DNA of 64,000 bases, from contig JBEVVR010000004.1 in NCBI GenBank assembly GCA_040507035.1, positions 62,001 to 126,000 of the forward strand. Reading direction: 5' to 3'. The position numbers and the translations under genes are program-made. The notes below the pieces were generated by a model. The model saw nothing but the letters and a program-made list of their open reading frames with translations. It did not search any database and was not told where the DNA came from. This DNA is from Thiodiazotropha sp040507035. Its GTDB lineage: Bacteria; Pseudomonadota; Gammaproteobacteria; Chromatiales; Chromatiaceae. Each line of letters starts with the position of its first letter. The stretch's first letter is position 1. This document shows positions 45,659 to 54,800 of this stretch, in pieces.

Positions 45659-46612
45659 TTAACTTGCCTTAAGCTTGTCGCTAATCACATCCATTAGATC
45701 ACTGGCGATATCAAGCCCATACAGACTGTCGAGCTCTCTGATGCAGGTAGGACTGGTGACATTGATCTCAGTCAGGTAGTCTCCAATCACATCGAGACCG
45801 GCAAACAGGATACCCCTGGTTTTGAGCGCCGGGCCGACTTCGTCGGCAATCCAACGATCACGATCGCTGAGGGGTACGCCCTCGCCTCTGCCACCCGCTG
45901 CCAGATTACCCCTTGTTTCTCCTTGCATTGGAATTCTAGCAAGGGCGTAAGGCACGGGTTTGCCGTCAATCATGAGTATACGCTTGTCACCGTCTGAAAT
46001 CTCAGGGATGAATCTCTGTGCCATGGCAAAGCGGCTGCCGTGGTCGGTCAATGTCTCGATGATGACACCAAGATTGGGGTCGTTTTCAGCTATTCGAAAC
46101 ACCGATTCTCCCCCCATGCCGCCCAAGGGTTTGACGATTACATCGCCATGCTGACGATGAAATGCGCGGATCTCGTCACTGTTCCGGGTCACCAGGGTAG
46201 GTGGGGTGCACTGGGGAAATTGGCTAGTGAAGAGCTTTTCATTGGCATCGCGCAGGCTATTGGGGCGATTGACCAGGAGACAACCCTCACTCTCGGCTTG
46301 TTCCAAAAGATAGGTGGTGTAGATGTACTCCATATCGAAGGGTGGATCTTTGCGCATCAGCACACAATCCAGCTGATGCAGGGGCAAGTGGTGTTGATCA
46401 CCGAATTCGAACCATTTCGATTTTTTGTCCCAGACCTGCAATTCACGGGTTCTCCCCCAGCAGCTTCCCTGCTGCAGTGAAAGGTCCTGTTGTTCCATAT
46501 AGTGGATCCGCCAGTCTCGAGATTGGGCGGCCAGCAACATGGCAAAGGTGCTGTCTTTGTGGATTTTAATGGAACCGATGGGATCCATTACAACGCCGAG
46601 ATGAATAGTCAT
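45659..46612 (-). CDS. gshB: Glutathione synthetase
   Basis: A 317-residue ATP-grasp ligase joining gamma-glutamylcysteine and glycine. Landmarks: VVMDPIGSIKIHKDSTFAML, VLMRKDPPFDMEYIYTTYLL, VKPLGGMGGESVFRI, NLAAGGRGEGVPLSDRD and ITEINVTSPTCIRELD. Standard length. It is the first gene of the gshB-tonB-yqgE-ruvX-pyr run (3 bp before tonB) and divergent from the small gene at 46893, with 280 bp between them that hold no further gene. Confidence 0.96.
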   Translation of the reverse strand: MTIHLGVVMDPIGSIKIHKDSTFAMLLAAQSRDWRIHYMEQQDLSLQQGSCWGRTRELQVWDKKSKWFEFGDQHHLPLHQLDCVLMRKDPPFDMEYIYTTYLLEQAESEGCLLVNRPNSLRDANEKLFTSQFPQCTPPTLVTRNSDEIRAFHRQHGDVIVKPLGGMGGESVFRIAENDPNLGVIIETLTDHGSRFAMAQRFIPEISDGDKRILMIDGKPVPYALARIPMQGETRGNLAAGGRGEGVPLSDRDRWIADEVGPALKTRGILFAGLDVIGDYLTEINVTSPTCIRELDSLYGLDIASDLMDVISDKLKAS

Positions 46613-46892
46613 GAGTGCCTATCGTTTGGGTAAAAAATAGAGAGTTAAGTTTTTCAAATTATTGCCGATATAGCGACTTACGTATGGTAGTTAAATTTCC
46701 CTATACAAGCTTTAAGTTTATGAATTGGGAAGTATATTCTTGATGCCGACAGGCTGTCTTGCTATTTTGGTGGTGTTAAATGAGGTTAATGGAACTGATC
46801 AGGTGGTTTGGGTCATCCGTAGATACATCACCGTTTGCTAGCGAGGGCAGTCTTAAATCTATCATTTTAGACAAGATTAGAGGTGTGTTGCC

Positions 46893-47273
46893 ATGGCGAC
46901 ACGGTATGCCCATACCACCTGTGGAATCCGTATCCTTCTGAAATACAAGGTATTTACGCTCTTTATGATGATCTTGGTTTCACACTTTTCCATAGCTGAA
47001 GAGGATCCCTATCTATCAGCGATTTCGTCAGAGGCTGAGAAGGTTGAATCGGCCGCAACGCCCCCAAGCAGTGAGACCGTTGAGGCTGGGGAGATGGATG
47101 GGCCAAGTCTGCAGGCCTTTGAGGAGGATCTCAAGACTCGTTATATGGGTAGTTTTACCTTCTATAAAAAATTACCACGGCGTTCCCGTGAAGAGGTCTT
47201 CGAGGAGTATAGGGGTGGGGCATCAATCGATGAGATTCGCAAAAAGATCATGGATCGTTTTCTCAATCAATAG
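46893..47273 (+). CDS. Small exported hypothetical protein
   Basis: A 126-residue protein with AGAGGTG upstream of the ATG and an N-terminal signal sequence (FTLFMMILVSHFSIA, about residues 21-36). The mature part is acidic, then ends in a conserved-looking basic helix (SFTFYKKLPRRSREEVFEEY, then GASIDEIRKKIMDRFL). I do not recognise a named family. It stands directly in front of the rhodanese gene and near the pil-chp operon; a role in either is unproven. Confidence 0.65.
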   Translation: MATRYAHTTCGIRILLKYKVFTLFMMILVSHFSIAEEDPYLSAISSEAEKVESAATPPSSETVEAGEMDGPSLQAFEEDLKTRYMGSFTFYKKLPRRSREEVFEEYRGGASIDEIRKKIMDRFLNQ

Positions 47274-47348
47274 GTGGTGTGGAAATTAGATGGCTTTGTC
47301 ATGCATTTCACCAGGCTCGGTCAGACAGAAACGGAAAGGTTTAGGTTG

Positions 47349-48071
47349 ATGAATGGGTTCTATCTCGGAGTATTGCTATTTCTGAGTTGTTTCTTTTCGT
47401 TACAGGTATTCGCGGATGAGCTGCAGCTGGGTGAGGAGATGGCGGTCAAACTCACCGCTGATAAAGCTACGCTCCATGTAATCCATGATGGACGCTCGGT
47501 GAAGGTACAGCGGGTGCAGGATCCGGAATATGTACTCAAAGGCTACTATGCAAAGACCGCCCGTAAGTGCCCACCATTCTGCCTGCAGCCGATGCAGGTG
47601 GATCCAAGGGTAGCTACAATCGGCGAGATTGAACTGTTCGAATTCATGGAGACCAAGTTGCGCGATAACCAGGGATTGTTGATCGATGCCCGTACTGAAG
47701 AGTGGTATCAGCGTGGCACCATACCCGGATCTATCAATATTCCATTTACCGTACTCAGCAAAGTGGGTAGCGCAGAGAGTGATGAGGCGTTGAAGCGCTT
47801 CGGTGGTAAACCCAGGGGGGAAGTTGGCGCCATCTCGAAAAAACTTGAAAAAATGGGTATTTTCGGCAGTGACAACAAGACGGAGAAATGGGATTTCAAT
47901 AGTGCTAAAGAGCTTGTTCTCTGGTGTAACGGCCCTGAATGCGGGCAGTCACCCAGGGCCATCAAAGGGCTCTTGAGTGTTGGTTATCCGGCCGACAAGA
48001 TTTACTACTACAGGGGTGGTATGCAGTTGTGGCAGCTCTGGGGATTGACAACCGTGGTGCCTGGAGAGTGA
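47349..48071 (+). CDS. Exported rhodanese-like protein
   Basis: From ATG 47349 (MNGFYLGVLLFLSCFFSLQV, a signal peptide ending near ADE) the protein has 240 residues; the frame is open to 47274 without a better start. The rhodanese domain has LLIDARTEEWYQRGTIPGSI and the active-site loop LWCNGPECGQSPRAI with its catalytic Cys, then YYYRGGMQLWQLWG. An N-terminal periplasmic segment contains KCPPFCLQPM, a CxxxC-type pair. It is presumably a periplasmic sulfurtransferase, which fits a sulfur-oxidising lifestyle but does not prove it. Confidence 0.85.
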   Translation: MNGFYLGVLLFLSCFFSLQVFADELQLGEEMAVKLTADKATLHVIHDGRSVKVQRVQDPEYVLKGYYAKTARKCPPFCLQPMQVDPRVATIGEIELFEFMETKLRDNQGLLIDARTEEWYQRGTIPGSINIPFTVLSKVGSAESDEALKRFGGKPRGEVGAISKKLEKMGIFGSDNKTEKWDFNSAKELVLWCNGPECGQSPRAIKGLLSVGYPADKIYYYRGGMQLWQLWGLTTVVPGE

Positions 48072-48101
48072 TGTGCTAAATACCTGTTTCATCCCTGGCA
48101 G

Positions 48102-48121
48102 TGGATGCGTCAAGGCATCCA
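48102..48121. other. Perfect hairpin upstream of pilG
   Basis: TGGATGC (48102-48108) and GCATCCA (48115-48121) form a 7-bp stem with a 6-nt loop between the rhodanese and pilG genes. No T-run follows on either strand, so it is not a normal intrinsic terminator; it may be an mRNA-stability or processing element. Confidence 0.35.
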
Positions 48122-48166
48122 GTATCACAAATACTTCAACTAATTCCGTGACATGAGGGTTTCGAT

Positions 48167-48571
48167 GTGAGCGGTGATGATAATGAAATGGACATCTCTG
48201 GTGTTAAGGTCATGGTCATCGATGACAGTAAAACAATCCGCAGGACTGCTGAGAGTCTGCTGAAAAAGGCAGGCTGTGAGGTTACTACTGCGACAGATGG
48301 CTTCGAAGCATTGGCGTTGATCGCCGATCACCATCCGGATGTTATTTTCGTCGATATTATGATGCCACGGCTCGATGGTTATCAGACCTGTGCGCTGATC
48401 AAGCACAATGATGTTTTTAAGAATATCCCTGTCATCATGCTTTCGAGCAAAGATGGGCTGTTTGACAGGGCTCGTGGGCGTATTGTTGGCTCAGAACAGT
48501 ATCTGACCAAGCCTTTTACCAAGGATGAACTGCTTGGAGCTATCAAACGCTATGTCAATCACGCAGCATGA
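48167..48571 (+). CDS. pilG: Response regulator of twitching chemosensory system (PilG)
   Basis: A 134-residue single receiver domain: VMVIDDSKTIRRT (acidic pocket), VIFVDIMMPRLDGY (phospho-acceptor Asp), VIMLSSKDGLFDRARG (Thr/Ser switch) and YLTKPFTKDEL (Lys). No output domain. First gene of the pilGHIJ-chpA-chpC row, in which PilG carries the signal to pilus extension motors and cAMP control in Pseudomonas. Confidence 0.93.
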   Translation: MSGDDNEMDISGVKVMVIDDSKTIRRTAESLLKKAGCEVTTATDGFEALALIADHHPDVIFVDIMMPRLDGYQTCALIKHNDVFKNIPVIMLSSKDGLFDRARGRIVGSEQYLTKPFTKDELLGAIKRYVNHAA

Positions 48572-48621
48572 TGTTTTAAAGACATTTTGACATTAGCCGA
48601 TAAGGCAAAAAACCACCGGAT

Positions 48622-49071
48622 GTGAGAAAGTCGATGATTAGAAATATATTTCGCAAGGGCGGCGAACAATCTGACGAAGTTGAAGCGCCGGTGTCGAGCA
48701 AGACCAAAGCAAAGATTCTGGTGGTCGATGATTCGCCCACAGAGATCCATATTTTCAAGAAAATTCTTGAAAAACAAGGATATCAGATAGTTGCGGCAAA
48801 GGATGGTCAAGAAGGCGTCGACATTGCCAAGCAGGAATTGCCCGACATCATTCTGATGGATGTGGTGATGCCTGTTCTGAATGGTTTTCAAGCAACGAGA
48901 CAGCTGAAAAACAACGAGTCAACCGCAAATATCCCGGTAATCATGGTCACTACCAAGGACCAGCAGACGGATAAAAACTGGGGCATGCGCCAGGGTGCGA
49001 CGGAGTATTTGGTCAAACCGGTGGCTCCAGCTGAATTGCTGAGCAAGATCAAGGCGTTGATCGATGCCTGA
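48622..49071 (+). CDS. pilH: Response regulator PilH
   Basis: A 149-residue receiver protein with about 28 extra N-terminal residues before ILVVDDSPTEIHIFKKILE; phospho-acceptor IILMDVVMPVLNGF; MVTTKDQQTDKNWGMRQGA and YLVKPVAPAEL. Second receiver of the Chp system, thought to act on the retraction branch or as a phosphate sink. Its end overlaps pilI by 8 bp. Confidence 0.92.
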   Translation: MRKSMIRNIFRKGGEQSDEVEAPVSSKTKAKILVVDDSPTEIHIFKKILEKQGYQIVAAKDGQEGVDIAKQELPDIILMDVVMPVLNGFQATRQLKNNESTANIPVIMVTTKDQQTDKNWGMRQGATEYLVKPVAPAELLSKIKALIDA

Positions 49072-49633
49072 TATGACCCTTGCGCCTCCCTCTCTGGATA
49101 CACCGCAGGCGGTGGTTGAGCTTATGGCAGAGTTGGAACAGCGCTGCCGGGAGAGTGCCCACGGCCTGCCGCAGCAGAAGCTAATCCAGAGTTATTGGGA
49201 AGGTGTGATGTTCTACGTGGGCGATAGTCGTTTCGTCGCACCACTGAGCGGTGTCAAAGAGATCCTAAACCACCCCTCTTCGATGACACCTGTGCCGGGT
49301 TCCAAGCCCTGGATGATGGGTGTGGCAAACGTTCGCGGGACACTGATTCCTGTGATCGACCTGCAACTCTATCTGATCGGTGAAAAGACTCGACGCGGCA
49401 GACGTAGCCGGGTGCTCGTGTTCAGACTTGGGGGCGGGCTGACCGGGGTTTTGGTCGGGGAGATGGTAGGTATGCGTCATTTTGCCAAGGAGACCGCAAG
49501 AAAGACGCAAATCATGAATGAAAAGTTTTCTAAATATGTTCAGTTCGAATTTGATCAGGATGGCATGACATGGCCGGTATTCAGTCTCTCCGCTCTGTCG
49601 GAAGACCCAAACTTTCAGATTGCCGCGACCTGA
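49064..49633 (+). CDS. pilI: CheW-like coupling protein PilI
   Basis: A 189-residue CheW-domain protein with VGDSRFVAPLSGVKEIL, PWMMGVANVRGTLIPVIDLQ and VLVGEMVGMRHF. It links the methyl-accepting protein PilJ to the kinase ChpA. The N-terminal 45 residues are an extension typical of PilI. Coupled by overlap to pilH. Confidence 0.92.
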   Translation: MPDMTLAPPSLDTPQAVVELMAELEQRCRESAHGLPQQKLIQSYWEGVMFYVGDSRFVAPLSGVKEILNHPSSMTPVPGSKPWMMGVANVRGTLIPVIDLQLYLIGEKTRRGRRSRVLVFRLGGGLTGVLVGEMVGMRHFAKETARKTQIMNEKFSKYVQFEFDQDGMTWPVFSLSALSEDPNFQIAAT

Positions 49634-49687
49634 TGAAATTAGGAACATCGGATAAGGACATGGGCATAAGCTTTCGGGAGAATTTAA

Positions 49688-51727
49688 ATGAAAGGTAGAC
49701 GCGTGGGTAGTACGTTGCCCTCCAACAAGGTCATCACCATTTTTGCCGTACTGGTACTGGTGAGCCTTATCCTTGCACTCATAACCTTCTTGCATACCAC
49801 CCAGCGTGAGTCCTATGACGAGCAGTATCTGATCCGTGCCGCGGAGCAGCAGGTATTGGCCCAGCGAATAGCAAAGCACGCGATATCCGCTGCGCGTGGT
49901 GAGCTGCAATCCTTCACTCCTTTGAAGCAGAGCCGGGATCGCTTTGAGAATATCATGTGGGAATTGAAGAATGGGGCAAAGAGCGAAGGGCTTCCGGCCT
50001 CACCCAGCGAGGTTATGCCGGCGGTGAGAAGCCTTGAAGACAAGTGGCTGGCGCTTCAGGGTAATATCGATGAAATCCTCAAGGCTCAGGAAAATATTCT
50101 GGCCATCGATGAGTTTTCCGCGGTGATTTCAGAATTCGTCCCCCAACTGCAGGAACTATCTGAAGAGTTGGCTGAAGTATTAATCAACAGTAATGCGCCA
50201 AGACGCCAGATCTATATCGCCACCGAGCAGGAGATGTTGATACAGCGTATCAATTCAAACGTTAACCTGGTACTCGAAGGTGGTCAGGAGACTGCAGCCG
50301 CCATCGATCAGTTCAGCCGCGACGCCGACTACTTCGGTCGCATCCTGGAAGGCTTGATCAAGGGCGACAGGGAACTGGGTGTGGCCAAGGTAACCGATAA
50401 GATTGCCAAGCAGAGATTGGCTGATGTCTCCACTCTGTTTGCCACGATCAACGATAATGCAACCGAGATCATCGAGAATATTCCCGATGTCCTGCCGGCC
50501 CTTGAAGCGGCTTCTGTGGTAAACACCTCATCTGACAGTGTGAGTGATGCGGCGGAAGCGCTGATTGCTGCCTTTGGTGAATCACCCGGCCGTTTTTCCA
50601 TACTTGGATTAAAGGCGGGTCCGGTAATGATCGCCGTGTTCGGTCTTATTGCGGTGATCTTTCTGGTGTTACTGGGTGTACAGCTGGTACTTGACGCACA
50701 GCGTCGGGAGCAGGCGAGCAAGCAACAGAACGAGGCTAACCAGAAAGCTATCCTGCAGCTGCTCGACGAAATGGGCGATCTGGCGGATGGTGACCTGACT
50801 GTAACCGCGAGTGTTACCGAGGACATCACCGGCGCCATTGCCGACTCCATCAACTACGCCATCGAAGCGCTGCGTGAACTGGTAACCACCATCAATACCA
50901 CCTCCGAACAGGTCTCGGGGGCAACCCAGGAGAGTCGCGCCACGGCCATGCATCTTGCCGAGGCCAGTGAGCATCAGGCGGAGCAGATCACCCAGGCCAA
51001 CGAATCGATCAAGACCATGACCCAGGCCATCGATCAGATGTCCAACGATGCCACCGAATCGGCGGAGGTTGCGAAGCGCTCGGTGGAGATCGCCAGCACC
51101 GGTGCCGAGACAGTGCGTAGCACAATCACCGGCATGGACAACATCCGTGAGCAGATCCAGGAGACTTCGAAACGTATCAAGCGCCTGGGTGAAAGCTCCC
51201 AGGAGATCGGTGATATCGTGGAACTGATCGACGACATCGCGGACCAGACCAACATCCTCGCCTTGAACGCTGCGATGCAGGCCGCCATGGCCGGTGAAGC
51301 GGGACGCGGCTTTGCGGTTGTTGCGGACGAGGTACAGCGTCTTGCCGAGCGATCCATCAACGCCACCAAGCAGATCGAGGCGCTGGTTAAGACCATCCAG
51401 GCCGATACCAACGAGGCGGTGACCTCGATGGAAGCGAGCACCTCCGGTGTGGTCAAGGGAGCGACCCTTGCGGAGAACGCCGGTGAGGCCTTGAAAGAGA
51501 TCGAGAGCGTATCCCAATACATTGCAGACCTCACCGGTAAGATTGCTTCATCGGCACAGGACCAGTCGGAGCAGTCAGTGACGGTTAAAGACACCATGAG
51601 TGTCATTCAGGAGATTACCAACCAGACCTCCGAGGGTACGCATCAGACGGCGAACTCCATCGGTATGTTGGCGGATCTCTCTGACCAGCTACAGAAATCC
51701 GTTGCCGGATTCCGTTTGCCTTCCTAG
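49688..51727 (+). CDS. pilJ: Methyl-accepting chemotaxis protein PilJ
   Basis: A 679-residue transducer with an N-terminal membrane helix (ITIFAVLVLVSLILALITFL, about residues 17-36), a helical periplasmic sensor resembling the PilJ type IV-pilus-sensing domain (two repeats with RQIYIATEQEMLIQRI and ISAARGEL), a second membrane helix near 312-333, a HAMP-like region and the MCP signalling tip DIADQTNILALNAAMQAAMA and EAGRGFAVVADEVQRLAER. In Pseudomonas it senses surface contact through pili. No adaptor CheR/CheB gene follows. Confidence 0.94.
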   Translation: MKGRRVGSTLPSNKVITIFAVLVLVSLILALITFLHTTQRESYDEQYLIRAAEQQVLAQRIAKHAISAARGELQSFTPLKQSRDRFENIMWELKNGAKSEGLPASPSEVMPAVRSLEDKWLALQGNIDEILKAQENILAIDEFSAVISEFVPQLQELSEELAEVLINSNAPRRQIYIATEQEMLIQRINSNVNLVLEGGQETAAAIDQFSRDADYFGRILEGLIKGDRELGVAKVTDKIAKQRLADVSTLFATINDNATEIIENIPDVLPALEAASVVNTSSDSVSDAAEALIAAFGESPGRFSILGLKAGPVMIAVFGLIAVIFLVLLGVQLVLDAQRREQASKQQNEANQKAILQLLDEMGDLADGDLTVTASVTEDITGAIADSINYAIEALRELVTTINTTSEQVSGATQESRATAMHLAEASEHQAEQITQANESIKTMTQAIDQMSNDATESAEVAKRSVEIASTGAETVRSTITGMDNIREQIQETSKRIKRLGESSQEIGDIVELIDDIADQTNILALNAAMQAAMAGEAGRGFAVVADEVQRLAERSINATKQIEALVKTIQADTNEAVTSMEASTSGVVKGATLAENAGEALKEIESVSQYIADLTGKIASSAQDQSEQSVTVKDTMSVIQEITNQTSEGTHQTANSIGMLADLSDQLQKSVAGFRLPS

Positions 51728-51811
51728 GTACAGGGATCATTGATCGATGCATAGGCGACTGCGTATGGCTATAAGGATCTCATCTACAAACCTGACTGGG
51801 GTGCGCCAAGT

Positions 51812-54800
51812 ATGAGTAATGCGCAAGATTTTGGTGCTCTAAATTGGGTAAAGGATGAGTTGGATGTATCCATTCGTCATGCCCGCCAAGCCCTTGAAGC
51901 CCATGTGGAGTCCCCAGGGGATGGCAGTTCCCTGGCAGTATGCGGTGATCATCTGCATCAGATTGCCCGGGTCCTGCAGATGGTTCAGGTATATGGACCA
52001 AGCATGCTCGCGGAAGAGATGGAACTGGTGGTCAGGGACATGGCGCAGGGCGTTGTCAGGCAGGAGGAAGATGCGGCTGAAGCCTTAATGTTGGCACTGA
52101 TTCAGCTGCCCGACTACCTGGAGAAACTGCAGGGTGGTGATGTCGATATTCCGATGATTATTCTGCCCTTGCTGAATGATCTGCGTGCGGTGCGTGATGC
52201 CCCCCTGTTATCGGAAGCGGCGCTGTTCAAACCTGAAATCGATACCGTCAGGGCAGATGGTGATGCCAATGAAGAGCTGCCGCAGTTGGCTAGGCAGATC
52301 AGGCAGAAATACCATTTGGGTCTGCTTAGCTGGTATCGAAAGCGGGATACCGTCCATGGCTGGCCACTGTTGCGGGATGTCTTCGCAACCCTTCATCAAC
52401 ACTCGGGTCTTGAACAGGCGCATCATCTGTTCTGGGTCGCTGAAGGTTTGATGCAAGGCCTGATCGAAGGAACAATTGCACCTGGCATAGCCGTTAAACA
52501 GTTATTCAGCCGCCTTGATCGAAAAATGAAGATGATCATCGATGGCGGCGAACAGGCGTTGGTGGAAAAACCACCGGAAGCGCTATTGAAGAATCTGCTC
52601 TATTACATCGCTCGCGCGCAATCAGAGAATAGCCTGATCAAAGAGATCAAAGAGGCCTATAACCTCGACTCTGTGATGCCCAGTGAGGATGAATTGACAG
52701 AGGGTAGATTGGGTTTGACCGGTTCCAATGTGGAATTGGCGGAATCGATCAAAGATGCGGTCGGGAATGAGCTAACCAGAATCAAGGATATCCTCGATCT
52801 CTTTATGCGGGATGAAAAGCCTGATATGGAGATGTTGGGACATCTGGAAGCCCCAATCCGGAAATTGGCAGACACCTTGGGCATGATCGGTCAGGGTGCC
52901 TTGCGCTCGAGGCTCAACCGACAGGCGGACAAGGTAAAGAATTTTGTAGATCAGGAGATACTGCCCGAAGAGTTTGAACTCATGGAGATGGCGGGTGACA
53001 TCCTCTATGTAGAGTCCTCGCTGAGTACCCTGCACACCTTTCAGCCCCAAAGCGAAGAGCTGCCTGCAGAAGACGAGTTGATACAGCGTCTTCCGGAGGG
53101 TGAATACCAGAACCTGATCAAGCAGACGGTGAGAGAGGCGAAGGTCGAGATTGCCAAGGCCAAAGAGGCCATTATCAGTTTCACTGAGGCAACGGATGAC
53201 AGCTCGGTTTTACACAATGTCTATGAGTCTTTCAAGAAGGTTGAAGGGGCATTGAACATGCTCAATCTGCGCGAAGCGGGTGAGCTGATGTCGCAGACAG
53301 GAGGATTCGTACAGACCAACCTCATCGACAGCGGACAGATACCGCAGCGTCAACAGCTTAATTCCCTGGCAGATGTGGTCAGTTGTATTGAGTACTATCT
53401 CGAGACCCTGGTGGATGGCGCCGGTGATCGACAGGAGATCATGGTAATCGCCAAGGCATCACTGAACAGTTTGTTGAGTCAGGGTGGTGTCGAAGTTACC
53501 CAATATTCAGAACCAGCGGAGAACATCCAAATCGAGGAGTCGGCCGATCATACGGAAGGCTATGACCTGGAAGAAGACGAGATCTCGGATCTTGAGATGG
53601 GTGCCAGCAGCCTGCAGATCGAACAGCCGCAACCAGAGGTCGATATTGTTCCTCAGGAAACTGTCGAGATGCCGGCGGCGGAACAGCTCGAGGCCGAAGA
53701 TAGCGCAGCCGAATCTGCTGAAGAAACCGAGTCTAAAGCTGAACCTGAAACTGCAGTTGATACCGCAGAGGCCGAAATTGCCTCTGCTGACAAGCCGATG
53801 CTCGAGGATATCGATCCCGAGATTCTTGAGATCTTCATCGAGGAGGCGCGTGAAGAGCTGGCGGCAATTCAGCAACATCTACCGCAATGGCAACGCGATC
53901 AACGTGACGATGAAGCATTGACTACCTTCCGCCGCTCTTTCCACACCCTGAAGGGGAGTGGGCGTTTGGTAGGCGCGAAAGTGATTGGCGAGTTGGCATG
54001 GTCCGTTGAAAACATGCTCAATCGTGTCATCGATGAGACCATCAAGGTCACACCTGACATGATGGGCCTTTTAAATCGTGTTGTCGATGCGCTTCCAGAG
54101 TTGATCGACTGCCAGGAGCAGGGCGTCTACCCTGAAGTGGATGTCGAATTCATACAGCGCCAAGCCTATGCTCTTGCAGACGGTAAACCTATGCCCACTG
54201 CTACCGAGGAGCAGATGGAGGCTGTTGAGGAGACTGCGGCAGATGAGGAACCATCACTCGAAATAGACACAGAGCCGTCAGAGTTCGCTGAAGTTGAAGC
54301 GATGGAGAGCGCCGATAGTGTCGATGAGGTTAAGGGCGAAGCGGAAGAGCAGGAAGCAGAAGATCTCGAGGCAGCTGCTGTTGGAGATCACTTTGATAGT
54401 GAGCTTGAGATGCGTCTCGATGAGCTGTCGAGCCTTGAAGTTGATACCGACGAACCAGAGTTTTCCGCACAGGATTCCGAACTGGGCACCGATACCCTGG
54501 CTGCAGAAACCGACACGGCAGTGGTTGACGAAGACCATGTGTTAGAACCGGAGAGCGAAGAGGATCTACTCGAGGATTACACCGACTCTGATCTGGAGGT
54601 CGAGATTGATTCCGAGCTGCTCGAGGTTTTCGGTGAAGAGTCCGAAGAGCATCTGCTCGAGATTGAAGAGTTCATTACCGGGGCAAAGAGTGCAAAAACC
54701 GAAGTATTGATTCCAGAAGATGTAGTGCGTGCCTGTCACACGCTGCACGGTAGCGCTCACATGGCAGGGATCACCCCAATCGCTATGCTCAGTGAAGCCA

